The notes: generated by a model from the letters alone, not told the origin. A stretch of 64,000 bases of DNA from an uncultured SAR86 cluster bacterium (GCA_902606175.1 CACLEZ010000008.1:1-64000), one strand, 5' to 3'. Positions 1 to 10,865 are shown, counted from the stretch's first letter. Translations and numbers: made by a program.

Positions 1-911
<911 letters not shown>

Positions 912-927
912 TAAAGACTTAAGAACT

Positions 928-965
928 AAAAGGGATTAACTATTAATTGTTAATCCCTTTTTTTG
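928..965. terminator. Intrinsic terminator between convergent katG and pnuC
   Basis: Perfect 13-bp inverted repeat AAAAGGGATTAAC / GTTAATCCCTTTT with 8-nt loop, followed by T tract on + strand. Confidence 0.85.
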
Positions 966-1503
966 TTTCTAGCATAGATAGTTTCCAAGCCCTGTAGCCA
1001 AAAACAATAATTACTAAATAGCCTGCGAAGAGTAAAGCTGTAAAAAATAAGTCCCTCGATAAAAATAAGAAGATAGATATAAAGTCAATCGCAAACCAAT
1101 AAATCCAGTTCTCAATAAGTTTCTTGGCTACCATATAAGTTGCCACCACAGCGCCCCAAGTTGTTAAGGCATCAAAAAAAGGTAAGGCTGCATCTGTGTA
1201 AATATCTAATATATAGCCAGATGTTAGAGATAAGAATAAGATTAATCCTAAAGCTTTTAAATGACTGCTTAGCTGCCAAGTCCCAACAAAAAGAGGTAAT
1301 TCTTTTGCTCTCCATTGAGACCACCCATATAAGGCCATCAATATATAAAATATTTGTAAATAAGCTTCCATGTATAGTCCTGCTGAATACATAATAAAGA
1401 AAAATATTGATGAACTTAGTATGGCAGCTAGCCAACATAGAATATTTTGCTTAACTGCCAATAAGAGGTAAATAACTGCTAAAGAAACTGCAATAATTTC
1501 CAT
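943..1503 (-). CDS. pnuT: PnuC-family transporter, probably PnuT-type thiamine transporter
   Basis: PnuC-like membrane protein (NILCWLAAILSSSIFFFIMYSAGLYMEAYLQIFYILMALYGWSQWR). It lies 9 nt downstream of a TPP-riboswitch-controlled TonB receptor; substrate is inferred from that context. Confidence 0.8.
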   Translation of the reverse strand: MEIIAVSLAVIYLLLAVKQNILCWLAAILSSSIFFFIMYSAGLYMEAYLQIFYILMALYGWSQWRAKELPLFVGTWQLSSHLKALGLILFLSLTSGYILDIYTDAALPFFDALTTWGAVVATYMVAKKLIENWIYWFAIDFISIFLFLSRDLFFTALLFAGYLVIIVFGYRAWKLSMLETKKGINN

Positions 1504-1512
1504 AAATGTTAT

Positions 1513-3606
1513 CTAGAAATCATAGCGGAATGTAACTCCATAGTTACGCGGATCTCCATGACGTTCATATAAAGTATCTTCAAAACTTGGCGGCTCATTG
1601 CCAAAATAAAACCCTCTTAAAGAGTAATATTTATCAAATATATTTCTTACCCAGAAGTTCAAGTTTATATTTTCTTTCTTATATATCAGATTCATATTTG
1701 TAAGAATGTAATCATCAGAAGAATTATTATGTGAATCTGAGTAATAAAAGTCACTCTTACCATTGATGTCCAATAAAAACTCTAAATTATTTGATATTTC
1801 CCAACTTAATCCTGCAGAAAAACTATAGTTGGGTGCATGTGCTTGCTCCCTTCCCTCTAGATCTGGTCTTGATTGATATTTTCTTATTTCTGTTTCAAGT
1901 ATTCCTAAGTTAAGGAACATATTGACTGTATCTGAAATTTCAGAATCTAGACTTATCTCAGCTCCATAATTTAAACCTTCAGCTGCATTCTTAGTCAAAA
2001 ACAAGAATGTATTTGGATCTTGTGGGTCAACTTGAGTAGATGATAGTACTTGTTGATCTCTTCTGTCTGAATAAAAAATTACTAAATCAAAAAATGTTTT
2101 TGAAGAGATAAAGTATTTATTTATTCCAAACTCGTAATTAGTTAGGTATTCAGGTGAATAAGATATTGCTTGCACTAATGAAGAGCTGCTCACCCCAGTT
2201 CCTAAATTAAAACCACCCTGCTTATAACCCTTTGCAACACTTACATAATATTTAAGATCATTTTCTAAAGAATTAATAAGAGATATTTTTCCTCCATTCA
2301 TTGAATCGTTCGGCGTGAATAATTCATTATTTGAGTCTAAATAATCGGCTTGCCAATCCTCCCATCTAAAGCCTAAAGATAACTTTAAATTTTCACTCAT
2401 AATGTAATCTAAGTTTCCAAAAACAGATTTACTCTCGGAAGAGTAATCACTCGAGAAAAACGATTCACTATAGAAAGTTTCAAAACCATCATTTGGATCT
2501 CCATAAGCTCCATCATCCCTTCTATTATTTGATTCATCAATTTCATAAAATGAAATTCCAACTATCCATTGGATTTGATCAGCAAAAGTTGTTCCAGATT
2601 CATTAGATAGAAGCCTAAGTTCGAAATTAGATGTTTCCCTTTTTCTGAGAGTTTCAGAAAAATAATCATAAACGTAAGGAAAGTGTGACTGCGCATTGCC
2701 CCAGTCAGCATCGTAGCTGAAAACTACATCTGTATCAGTTTCAGAATATAAAACCTTTAGACTATTAAATTGATTAATGAACTCTAGATTGATACCAAAA
2801 GCATTAGAATCTTGAGAATCCATTCCAGGTCTGTCTGAAAGAGTATTTAATGAACCATCAATTGTCCATATGTCTGCAGGGTCATCGAAATCATTATCAA
2901 AATATACTAAATCAAGAGAAGTAGTTTCATTAATTAACCAATTAGTTTTGAACCTAAGGGACTGCTCGTCTTTTCTAGATGTATCATCTCTTTTTAAAAA
3001 TAAATTCTTTCTGAAACCATCAAAATCTTCTTTCTTAATACTCAATCTTGACTTTAAATTCTTAGTAAAAGGAATATTAATTGAAGCACTCAAGTCATTC
3101 CTTCCATAGTTGCCTAGGGTTATTTCTCCGTTTGCTTCGAATAAATCCTGAGGATCTTTAGTCTTTATATAAATCATTCCTGCAAGTGAGCTAGCTCCCA
3201 TTCTAGAACCTTGAGGACCTCTATAAACTTCTATTTGATCAATATCGTATACAGAAGCTATACCGGCCTGGCCTGAAAAATCTATGTCATCAATCAAGAA
3301 TCCTACTGAAGAATTCGGTGTTCCTTCATATCCAGAACGTTCTCCTATTCCTCTGATCTGAAAATATCTCGGTCTTGAATCACTTGCAGCAAAATTAAGA
3401 TTTGGTACTAGATAAGTTATATCCTCAAAATGCTTATATTGTTTTTTTCTTATATCTTCATCGTTTATAAGAATGAGACTACTATCAACCTCACTTAATA
3501 TTGTGTCCCGCCAATCACCATTTACAACAATCTCAGCAATTGCTTCCGTGTGAGCAGGAAAGAGAATAAAGAGAACTGGAAAAAATAAAAATATACGTTT
3601 TAGCAT
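1513..3606 (-). CDS. TonB-dependent outer membrane receptor (likely thiamine or precursor uptake)
   Basis: Signal peptide, TonB-box-like EIVVNG, plug domain (YFQIRGIGERSGYEG...DQIEVYRGPQGSRMGASSLAGMIYIKTKDP), C-terminal beta-barrel ending YGVTFRYDF; TPP riboswitch in the leader. Confidence 0.92.
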   Translation of the reverse strand: MLKRIFLFFPVLFILFPAHTEAIAEIVVNGDWRDTILSEVDSSLILINDEDIRKKQYKHFEDITYLVPNLNFAASDSRPRYFQIRGIGERSGYEGTPNSSVGFLIDDIDFSGQAGIASVYDIDQIEVYRGPQGSRMGASSLAGMIYIKTKDPQDLFEANGEITLGNYGRNDLSASINIPFTKNLKSRLSIKKEDFDGFRKNLFLKRDDTSRKDEQSLRFKTNWLINETTSLDLVYFDNDFDDPADIWTIDGSLNTLSDRPGMDSQDSNAFGINLEFINQFNSLKVLYSETDTDVVFSYDADWGNAQSHFPYVYDYFSETLRKRETSNFELRLLSNESGTTFADQIQWIVGISFYEIDESNNRRDDGAYGDPNDGFETFYSESFFSSDYSSESKSVFGNLDYIMSENLKLSLGFRWEDWQADYLDSNNELFTPNDSMNGGKISLINSLENDLKYYVSVAKGYKQGGFNLGTGVSSSSLVQAISYSPEYLTNYEFGINKYFISSKTFFDLVIFYSDRRDQQVLSSTQVDPQDPNTFLFLTKNAAEGLNYGAEISLDSEISDTVNMFLNLGILETEIRKYQSRPDLEGREQAHAPNYSFSAGLSWEISNNLEFLLDINGKSDFYYSDSHNNSSDDYILTNMNLIYKKENINLNFWVRNIFDKYYSLRGFYFGNEPPSFEDTLYERHGDPRNYGVTFRYDF

Positions 3607-3682
3607 GCAATTCCTCCGCCATTATTGTATGGATCAGGTTCAAAGGGTTTCAATGATCTCAGGCCGAAGCCACCCCTTTGCA
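3606..3682 (-). promoter_or_regulatory. TPP (THI-box) riboswitch
   Basis: Minus strand TGCAAAGGGGTGGCTTCGGCCTGAGATCATTGAAACCCTTTGAACCTGATCCATACAATAATGGCGGAGGAATTGCA. Contains conserved GGGGTG, CTGAGA, ACCCTTTGAACCTGATC and GCGGAGGAA blocks. Confidence 0.95.
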
Positions 3683-3807
3683 ATTTCTTAATTTTAACAA
3701 AACCTTAAAATTTAACCATAGTCTTATTAACAAATAGTCTTCTCCTGTAAAAGAATATAAAATATCTGAGTTCGTCAATTTAATTCATAAATTAGTAGAT
3801 ATAAAGA

Positions 3808-4212
3808 ATGTCGAGTTCTATAAAAAATCGTGATGTTAGGTCTATATCAATAGGTTCTAAAATTTCATTACTTTTTAAAGATAGTTCAATAATTGAAGAG
3901 CAACCTGCTCTCGTTGGAATAATAGGAATTGATAAAACTCAAGAAGATGAGGATTCTCATTTTCCTGAAATGGTAGATTTACTTGATAAGGTATGGATTC
4001 AAATTGGTGAAAATGAAAGAATATATGGAGATAAAAAAAGGAGTAATGAAGCAATCAAGGAAGAAATAGTTTTTAGTTTGAGCGAACAGATGATTGAAGA
4101 TTTCAAGCATACAGAAATGATGTACGCTGGTGTTAATCATCGTAAATATAATATCAAAACTAAAGAAATAGCTTTATCTACAGTGAAAAGTCTTGCTGAA
4201 GATTTTAAATAA
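3808..4212 (+). CDS. Hypothetical protein
   Basis: 134-aa ORF, no recognised family. Confidence 0.6.
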   Translation: MSSSIKNRDVRSISIGSKISLLFKDSSIIEEQPALVGIIGIDKTQEDEDSHFPEMVDLLDKVWIQIGENERIYGDKKRSNEAIKEEIVFSLSEQMIEDFKHTEMMYAGVNHRKYNIKTKEIALSTVKSLAEDFK

Positions 4213-4247
4213 AATATCAAATCTCTTCACGCTCTTTTAATAATTTT

Positions 4248-4529
4248 ATGAAATTAAAAGAACTTAAAAAATTAATTGAAGGATGCCATCCTGAAGATCT
4301 TAATAATGATGTTGAGGCAGTTGTCATATCAAAAAAAGATAAGGTGTTTAAGACAGATAGTATTCGCTTAGATACAGACTCAGGAAGGATTATCATTGCT
4401 ACTCAAGACTCAGAGCAATATAAGTTGAATAAAATAAATGCAGACAAAGAAATGGGATTTGCAAAGAAAATGCTATCTATAAAATCAAAGAAAAAGACAA
4501 TAGCTGATATCTTAAATCAAAAGAAGTAA
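4248..4529 (+). CDS. Hypothetical protein
   Basis: 93-aa ORF, Lys-rich, 35 nt downstream of the previous ORF. Confidence 0.55.
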   Translation: MKLKELKKLIEGCHPEDLNNDVEAVVISKKDKVFKTDSIRLDTDSGRIIIATQDSEQYKLNKINADKEMGFAKKMLSIKSKKKTIADILNQKK

Positions 4530-4537
4530 AACTGAGC

Positions 4538-5749
4538 CTAATCTAAGTACTTTTTGAGCTCCTCTTTCGCTATTGTCCTCATATGCACCTCATCCGGCCC
4601 ATCACCTATTCGAAGGTATCTAATTGAACTGTAAAGACTAGCTAAAGGAGTATCTTGAGAAACTCCAGCTCCTCCGTGAATTTGCACTGCCCTTTCAATT
4701 ACCCTAACCGCCATTGATGGTACTTCAACTTTCGGTTGAGCTATTTCACTTTTAGCTTCTTTATTGCCTAAAGTATCCATCATATATGCCGCTTTTAGTG
4801 TTAATAATCTACACATCTCGATTTCATTACGGCATTTAGCTATGACATCAAAGTTACCACCTAATTCTGCAATTGCCTTACCGAAGGCTTTACGTGTTGA
4901 AGCCCGTCTACAAAGGAGTTCTAGTGCAAGTTCTGCTGCACCAATTATTTTCATGCAATGATGTATACGGCCAGGACCCAGACGGCCTTGGGCAATTTCG
5001 AAACCTTTTCCCTCACCTAAAATAATATTTTCTTTTGGTATCCTCACATTATCAAATTTCAAATGGGCATGACCATTAGGTGCATGGTCTGAACCATAAA
5101 CAGTTAGCATTCTTTGCAAAGTAATACCTGGAGTATTTTTTGGAATAATTATCTGAGATTGTCTTTGATGCTTAGGTGCATCAGGATTTGATACTCCCAT
5201 AAAAATCATAAACTCACAGTCAGGCCTTCCATAGCCGGATGTCCACCATTTTTCTCCATTTATTAAATAATCATCACCATCTTTAGTAATAGTGCTAGCA
5301 ATATTAGTTGCATCTGAAGAGGCTACATTGGGCTCAGTCATAGCAAACGCCGATCGAATTTGACCTTCTAATAAAGGTTTAAGCCATTTTTCTTTCTGAT
5401 AATCGCTACCGTACTTATCGAGAACTTCCATATTTCCAGCATCGGGTGCAGAAGAATTAAAAACTTCTGAAGTCCAGCCAACACCCATCATCTCAGCAAG
5501 AGGTGCAAATTCAAGATTGGTAAGCCCATAACCTTCTTCACCTGTTAAGGAAAAATTCCACAAGCCCTCTGCTCGTGCATCCCTTTTGAGTTCATATAAT
5601 ACTTCTGGAACTTGCCATGGATTACCTGACTCTCGAAAAGAATTCATAGCCTCACTATAATCTGTCTCTCTAGGTCTTATTTTTTGATCGATAAAGTTTG
5701 AGACTAGACCTATAAGCTCTTTAGTTTTTTTCGTATGTTCAAAATTCAT
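4538..5749 (-). CDS. Acyl-CoA dehydrogenase
   Basis: [25 protein letters not shown] and [16 protein letters not shown] motifs of the ACAD family. Confidence 0.92.
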   Translation of the reverse strand: MNFEHTKKTKELIGLVSNFIDQKIRPRETDYSEAMNSFRESGNPWQVPEVLYELKRDARAEGLWNFSLTGEEGYGLTNLEFAPLAEMMGVGWTSEVFNSSAPDAGNMEVLDKYGSDYQKEKWLKPLLEGQIRSAFAMTEPNVASSDATNIASTITKDGDDYLINGEKWWTSGYGRPDCEFMIFMGVSNPDAPKHQRQSQIIIPKNTPGITLQRMLTVYGSDHAPNGHAHLKFDNVRIPKENIILGEGKGFEIAQGRLGPGRIHHCMKIIGAAELALELLCRRASTRKAFGKAIAELGGNFDVIAKCRNEIEMCRLLTLKAAYMMDTLGNKEAKSEIAQPKVEVPSMAVRVIERAVQIHGGAGVSQDTPLASLYSSIRYLRIGDGPDEVHMRTIAKEELKKYLD

Positions 5750-5813
5750 GGTTAATTAAAAATTTAAGTATAAAAAAAATGATAACATCATTTCTATAAT
5801 TGGAGAGAATACT

Positions 5814-7220
5814 ATGGACTTTAGAGATTATTCATTGAAAGAGTTAGTCAGCAATGTTCAAGGAAAGAAAATATCTGCTAAGGAATTAACACAATCGGCT
5901 TTAGATAATATTGAAAAGTTTGATGGTGAAATAAATGCTTTTTGCTCCATAAATCCTGAGGATGCTCTTTTGCAAGCAGAGCAAATTGATTCTGCAATTA
6001 TAAAAGGTGAAGAGGTCGGAATACTTGCTGGAATTCCAATCGGAGTAAAAGATCTAGAAGATGCAAAAGGATTTATAACTAGTTTCGGTTCAGAATTGCA
6101 TATCAATGATGCCCCGGCCAATGAAGACTCAATTTTAGTCCAAAGAATGAGGGATCAAGGGTGTGTAATTCTTGGTAAAACTAATACGCCTGAGTTTGGT
6201 CATAAAGGAAAGACGGATAATGTACCTTTTGGGAGCACTAAAAACCCTTGGAATCTTAAATATTCTGCCGGTGGCTCATCAGGTGGAACTTCAGCAGCAT
6301 TGGCGTCAGGAATGATACCTCTTGGAACAGGATCTGATGGAGGTGGCTCCATAAGGATACCTGCTGCATTAGGTGGATTGTCAGGTTTAAAGACCTCTCA
6401 AGGTAGAATTCCTATAGGAGGAAAAACACCTCCAGGATCAGGATTACTAACTGTAAAAGGCCCTATGGCTAATACTACTGAAGATAACGCTTTAGCTTTA
6501 GACGCAACAGTAGGACCAGATCCAACAGATATTTTTTCTTTAGAATCAGATAACCTAAATTGGTCAGAAGAATTACTCAATGATGTACCGAAAACTGCAA
6601 TATGGTCTCCTACGATGGGCTTCTCAACCGTAGATAAAGAAATTTTATCGAAATGCGAAAAGGCTATAAATTCTCTTGCGGAGGCAGGTATTGAAATAAT
6701 AGAAAAAGAAACTATATGGAACGAAAATCCTGTTGATGATTGGATGATATTTTGGGCATGTGCTTGTGCGAGGAGACAGCAACATTTAATTGACACAAAA
6801 GACTTTGAGAAAATAGATCCTCTACTTAGATTCTTTATCGAAATGGGAACTAATATGGATGGAGCTTCATATGCTTCAGCAATTGACGCATGTCATAAGT
6901 TAGGCTACCAGTTAGAAAAATTCTTCAAAGAAGCCCCTCTAATTATTACACCTGCGACTTGTGGACAAGCACCTAAACTTGAAGGAGACGGTTTTGTTAA
7001 TGGCAGTGAAACACCGTCGTGGGTTGATTTCACAATGGGTATTAATATGACAAGAAATCCAGCTGGGGTGATACCAATCTCTTTATTGGACTCAGGTCTA
7101 CCAGCTTCTCTTCAAATTATAGGAGGACAAAGACAAGACTTAAATGTTCTTAAAGCAATGAACTCTTTTGAAGAAATAATAGCCTTTGATGAAAAAGCAG
7201 ATTTTCCTGTAAATGTTTAA
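5814..7220 (+). CDS. Amidase (amidase-signature family)
   Basis: GIPIGVKD and SAGGSSGGTSAALASGMIPLGTGSDGGGSIRIPA signature with catalytic Ser/Lys region. Confidence 0.93.
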   Translation: MDFRDYSLKELVSNVQGKKISAKELTQSALDNIEKFDGEINAFCSINPEDALLQAEQIDSAIIKGEEVGILAGIPIGVKDLEDAKGFITSFGSELHINDAPANEDSILVQRMRDQGCVILGKTNTPEFGHKGKTDNVPFGSTKNPWNLKYSAGGSSGGTSAALASGMIPLGTGSDGGGSIRIPAALGGLSGLKTSQGRIPIGGKTPPGSGLLTVKGPMANTTEDNALALDATVGPDPTDIFSLESDNLNWSEELLNDVPKTAIWSPTMGFSTVDKEILSKCEKAINSLAEAGIEIIEKETIWNENPVDDWMIFWACACARRQQHLIDTKDFEKIDPLLRFFIEMGTNMDGASYASAIDACHKLGYQLEKFFKEAPLIITPATCGQAPKLEGDGFVNGSETPSWVDFTMGINMTRNPAGVIPISLLDSGLPASLQIIGGQRQDLNVLKAMNSFEEIIAFDEKADFPVNV

Positions 7221-7226
7221 ATCTTA

Positions 7227-8015
7227 TTATTTATCATCATCAAGCATAGTGGCATGATTCCACCACGCGAGATCAGAAAAAGCTCTTAAGTCTAATTCGT
7301 GCGTCCAAGCCGAGCGATGTTGTTGTGATAAGTGATAATATGTTTTTGCTATTTCTTTAGGAAGCAGCAATCCGTCATGTTCCATCCCTTTTGTTTCTCT
7401 TAGCTGCTGATACATTTCAGGCCCTAACATCTTTCCAAGTGTATCAGGAGCATCTACAGCGCCGTCTACGATAATATGTGCAACGTGCACCCCTTTAGAT
7501 GAAAACTCAGCATTTAGTGACTGACAAAGCATTCTTCTTGCAGCCATGGCTGCTGCGTGGGAATGCTGAGTTGCATTTCCTCGCATTGCGGCGGTAGCCG
7601 AAGTTACTAATATTGTGCCTTTACCCCTTTCCACCATTAAAGGACAGAGCATCTTAGCAACTCTAAATAGCCCAAAGCTTGCCATTTTCCATCCCCATTC
7701 AAATTCTTTATAAGTTGTTTGCCTTAGCAGCTTCATACCTGTTTGAGCTCCTAAGTTATAAATTACCACTTCTATTGGGCCAACTTCAGATTCAACCTTA
7801 TTTATGACCTCTTCAATTGCATCATCTTCTATAGCATTTAGAAGTTGTCCTGAAGCAGAGCCTCCAGAGGCTTCTATATCTCCAATTAATTTATCTAAAC
7901 CTTCTTGATCAGAACGCCTACATAAAAAAGAGTGATAGCCTTCTTCAGCGAATTTAGCTGCGACTGTTCCACCGATTCCTGCTCCTGCTCCAAATACCAA
8001 ACATACTGGCTTCAT
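7227..8015 (-). CDS. Short-chain dehydrogenase/reductase
   Basis: N-terminal GAGAGIGGTVA Rossmann motif and SDR fold layout. Confidence 0.85.
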   Translation of the reverse strand: MKPVCLVFGAGAGIGGTVAAKFAEEGYHSFLCRRSDQEGLDKLIGDIEASGGSASGQLLNAIEDDAIEEVINKVESEVGPIEVVIYNLGAQTGMKLLRQTTYKEFEWGWKMASFGLFRVAKMLCPLMVERGKGTILVTSATAAMRGNATQHSHAAAMAARRMLCQSLNAEFSSKGVHVAHIIVDGAVDAPDTLGKMLGPEMYQQLRETKGMEHDGLLLPKEIAKTYYHLSQQHRSAWTHELDLRAFSDLAWWNHATMLDDDK

Positions 8016-8033
8016 ATATCTCTCCTCTACTTT

Positions 8034-8441
8034 CTAACTGACATCTACAGGTTGAGCTGTATGCATCAATGTTGCAACCAACTTACCCTCCAGATTAAAT
8101 ATTCTACCCTCCGAGGTAGCACTTCTGGTTCCCAATTTAATTAAATTTACTTTCATTCTAGCCTTTCCAAGTGCGAGAGGCCGATGAAATGAAATATTTA
8201 AATTAGTGCTCATAGGGGCCTTCTTTTCTTGATATGCGGCAATCATTGCTGCTGAGGTAGCGTCATCTAAAGCAGCGGAAATCATTCCACCCTGAACGAA
8301 ACCCATTGGATTTGCAGACATGTTGTTGAACTCACAAGAAAAACAAATTTGCTCTCCTTCAATGGAATCATATTTCAAGTTAAAGAATTCCATAGATGGT
8401 CCACGAAACTCCTCGTTAAATTTTTCTAATAATTCTTCCAT
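8034..8441 (-). CDS. PaaI-family hotdog thioesterase
   Basis: NPMGFVQGGMISAALDDATSAA and TNLNISFHRPL motifs. Confidence 0.88.
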   Translation of the reverse strand: MEELLEKFNEEFRGPSMEFFNLKYDSIEGEQICFSCEFNNMSANPMGFVQGGMISAALDDATSAAMIAAYQEKKAPMSTNLNISFHRPLALGKARMKVNLIKLGTRSATSEGRIFNLEGKLVATLMHTAQPVDVS

Positions 8442-8567
8442 GATTTGTCTATCTTAATAGGAAAATGTAAAAAATATTAAAATATCTTTAAAAGCCCTCT
8501 TTTCCTAGCTTTCGATGTCAAAAAACATTAGTATTTACGCTCATTTTCAACTATTTCAATAAATAAT

Positions 8568-9740
8568 ATGGATATAAATCTAAGCAGTGAAGATCTGGCA
8601 TTTAGGGACGAAGTAAGATCTTTTTTCGAAGAGAATAAAATTAAATCAGGAGAAGACTACTTCTCTTGGAGGTTAGGTTGGTTTGAAAAGGCCAGAGAAA
8701 AAGGCGGTTGGGACGTACCTAAATGGCCTGAAAAATTCGGTGGTCCAGGATGGTCACCTACTCAACATTATATTTGGGAGCAAGAAACAGCAAAAGCGAA
8801 CATTCCTTTTGATCTCCCATTTGGTCTAGGTATGTTGGCTCCTATATTGATGAATTATGGAGACCAAGAACAACAAGATAGATTCTTGCCGGATATAAGA
8901 GATCGAAAGGTAAACTGGTGCCAAGGTTACTCCGAACCCGGAGCCGGTTCAGATTTAGCAAACCTTAAAACAAAAGCTGTGTTGTCAGATGATGGAACAT
9001 ATTACACAGTAAATGGTTCCAAAATATGGACTACTCTAGCTCACGTCGCAGATTGGATATTTTGTCTTACGAGAACAGATGACTCTGGAATTAAACAGCA
9101 AGGAATTACCTTTTTACTATTTCCCATGAAACAAGAAGGTATAGAAGTAAAACCAATTATCACATTAGGAGGCTCGCATACTGTAAATACAGTTCATTTT
9201 ACAGATGTAAAAGTGCCTGTTGAAAATAGAATAGGTGAAGAAGGAAAAGGTTGGACTTATGCAAAAGGCTTACTTGAACACGAAAGAACTGGATTAGCAG
9301 GACTATCTAAGTCTTTAGTGGAGTTAGAGCAATTAAAAGATAATGCTAGATCCATACAAAGAGGAAATGGAAACCTCATGGATAATTCTAGTTATAGATC
9401 TAAAGTAGGTGAATTAGAAATAGATTTATTAGCAACAGAGTTTACTGAACTAAGAAGCTTAGCCTCTGCAGCAGCTGGTGGTGAACCAGGTCCTGAATCA
9501 TCTATCTTGAAACTTAAAGGAACAGAAATTAAGCAACGAATACAAAAACTTACAGTTGAAGCAAGCGGAATATACTCTTCAGCTTGGGGTGATAAAGGTG
9601 TTGGTCCGTCTTTTGCAAAAGGAGGAACGGCAGGATATTTAAATAGCCGATATTTCACTATCTATGGTGGAGCAAGTGAAGTGCAAAAAGATATTGTTGC
9701 CAAAAAAGTTCTAGGTCTCACAAAAGGTAGTTCGAAATGA
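8568..9740 (+). CDS. Acyl-CoA dehydrogenase, large-subunit-like
   Basis: CQGYSEPGAGSDLANLKTKA, NGSKIWTTLAHVADWIFCLTRT; ATGA overlap with the next ACAD. Confidence 0.92.
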   Translation: MDINLSSEDLAFRDEVRSFFEENKIKSGEDYFSWRLGWFEKAREKGGWDVPKWPEKFGGPGWSPTQHYIWEQETAKANIPFDLPFGLGMLAPILMNYGDQEQQDRFLPDIRDRKVNWCQGYSEPGAGSDLANLKTKAVLSDDGTYYTVNGSKIWTTLAHVADWIFCLTRTDDSGIKQQGITFLLFPMKQEGIEVKPIITLGGSHTVNTVHFTDVKVPVENRIGEEGKGWTYAKGLLEHERTGLAGLSKSLVELEQLKDNARSIQRGNGNLMDNSSYRSKVGELEIDLLATEFTELRSLASAAAGGEPGPESSILKLKGTEIKQRIQKLTVEASGIYSSAWGDKGVGPSFAKGGTAGYLNSRYFTIYGGASEVQKDIVAKKVLGLTKGSSK

Positions 9741-10864
9741 ATTTTGAACTTTCTGAAGAACAGAAAATGATTCAACAAAGCGTTGAACGTTTTGTTCAAG
9801 AGAACTATGACCTTTCCAATAGAATAAAAATAAGCTCAGAAGATCCCGGCTTTAGTAAAGAATACTGGTCTTCTATGGCTGAATTAGGTTGGCTTGGACT
9901 GGCGTTCAGTGAAGAGGATGGAGGATTTGGTGGTAATCAGATAGATACATTAGTTCTCATGGAGCAATTCGGTAAAGGATTAGTTCTTGAGCCTTTTTTA
10001 GCGAATGTAGTCTTGGGAGGAGGATCTATCAAAAGAGGAGCTTCTCAAGAAATAAAAGACTCTATCATTCCAAGTCTTATAGATGGTAGTTTACAGATTA
10101 CGTTAGCTTATGCAGAAGAACAGAGTAGATTTGATATAGAGGATATAGCAACGGCAGCCAGAGAGGAGAATGATGGTTTTATCATCAATGGTAAAAAATC
10201 TATGGTGCTGAATGCAGAATCTGCAGATAAAATTGTAGTTGTTGCTAGAACGAGTGGCAGTCAGGTAGATGAAGAAGGAATCAGTTTATTTGTTGTAGAT
10301 TCAGATGCAGAAGGAATAGAGAGAGAGAATTTTCCTACCGTTGACGGTCTTAGAGCTTCTGAAATTATATTTAAAGACGTAAAAGTTACAACCACATCTC
10401 TGATAGGAGAAAAGGATAAAGGGTTTTCCATTCTTCAAGCAGTAGTAAATGATGCTATCTTAGCTTTATCAGCTGAGGCTGTAGGTGCCATGGAAGTTCT
10501 ATATAAAGATACAGTGGAATACACTCAACAGAGAGAGCAATTCGATCATCCATTATCTGACTTTCAAGTGCTTCAACATCGTATGGTGGATATGTTCATG
10601 GAGTACGAGCAGTGTAAATCTCTGTTATTTCGTGCCACCATGGAAACAGTTCAAGATCCATCTCTTTCCCAAAGAACTGTGCATGCACTAAAACACTTAA
10701 TCGGTAAATCTGGAATATTTGTAGGAGAAAGTGCAGTTCAACTACACGGAGGAATGGGAGTTACTGAAGAGCTAAGGATAGGTCATTTCTTTAAAAGATT
10801 ACTAGTGATTGACTCTCAATTTGGAAATGCTGATTTCCACTTAGATAAGTTTACTAATCTTTAA
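9737..10864 (+). CDS. Acyl-CoA dehydrogenase, small-subunit-like
   Basis: ACAD family (GWLGLAFSEEDGGFGG, AVQLHGGMGVTEELRIGHFFKRL); translationally coupled to the previous gene. Confidence 0.9.
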   Translation: MNFELSEEQKMIQQSVERFVQENYDLSNRIKISSEDPGFSKEYWSSMAELGWLGLAFSEEDGGFGGNQIDTLVLMEQFGKGLVLEPFLANVVLGGGSIKRGASQEIKDSIIPSLIDGSLQITLAYAEEQSRFDIEDIATAAREENDGFIINGKKSMVLNAESADKIVVVARTSGSQVDEEGISLFVVDSDAEGIERENFPTVDGLRASEIIFKDVKVTTTSLIGEKDKGFSILQAVVNDAILALSAEAVGAMEVLYKDTVEYTQQREQFDHPLSDFQVLQHRMVDMFMEYEQCKSLLFRATMETVQDPSLSQRTVHALKHLIGKSGIFVGESAVQLHGGMGVTEELRIGHFFKRLLVIDSQFGNADFHLDKFTNL

Positions 10865-10865
10865 A

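Noticed and set aside
6398-6796. 132-aa minus-strand ORF antisense to the amidase
   Set aside because: Shadow ORF within a strongly supported amidase CDS.
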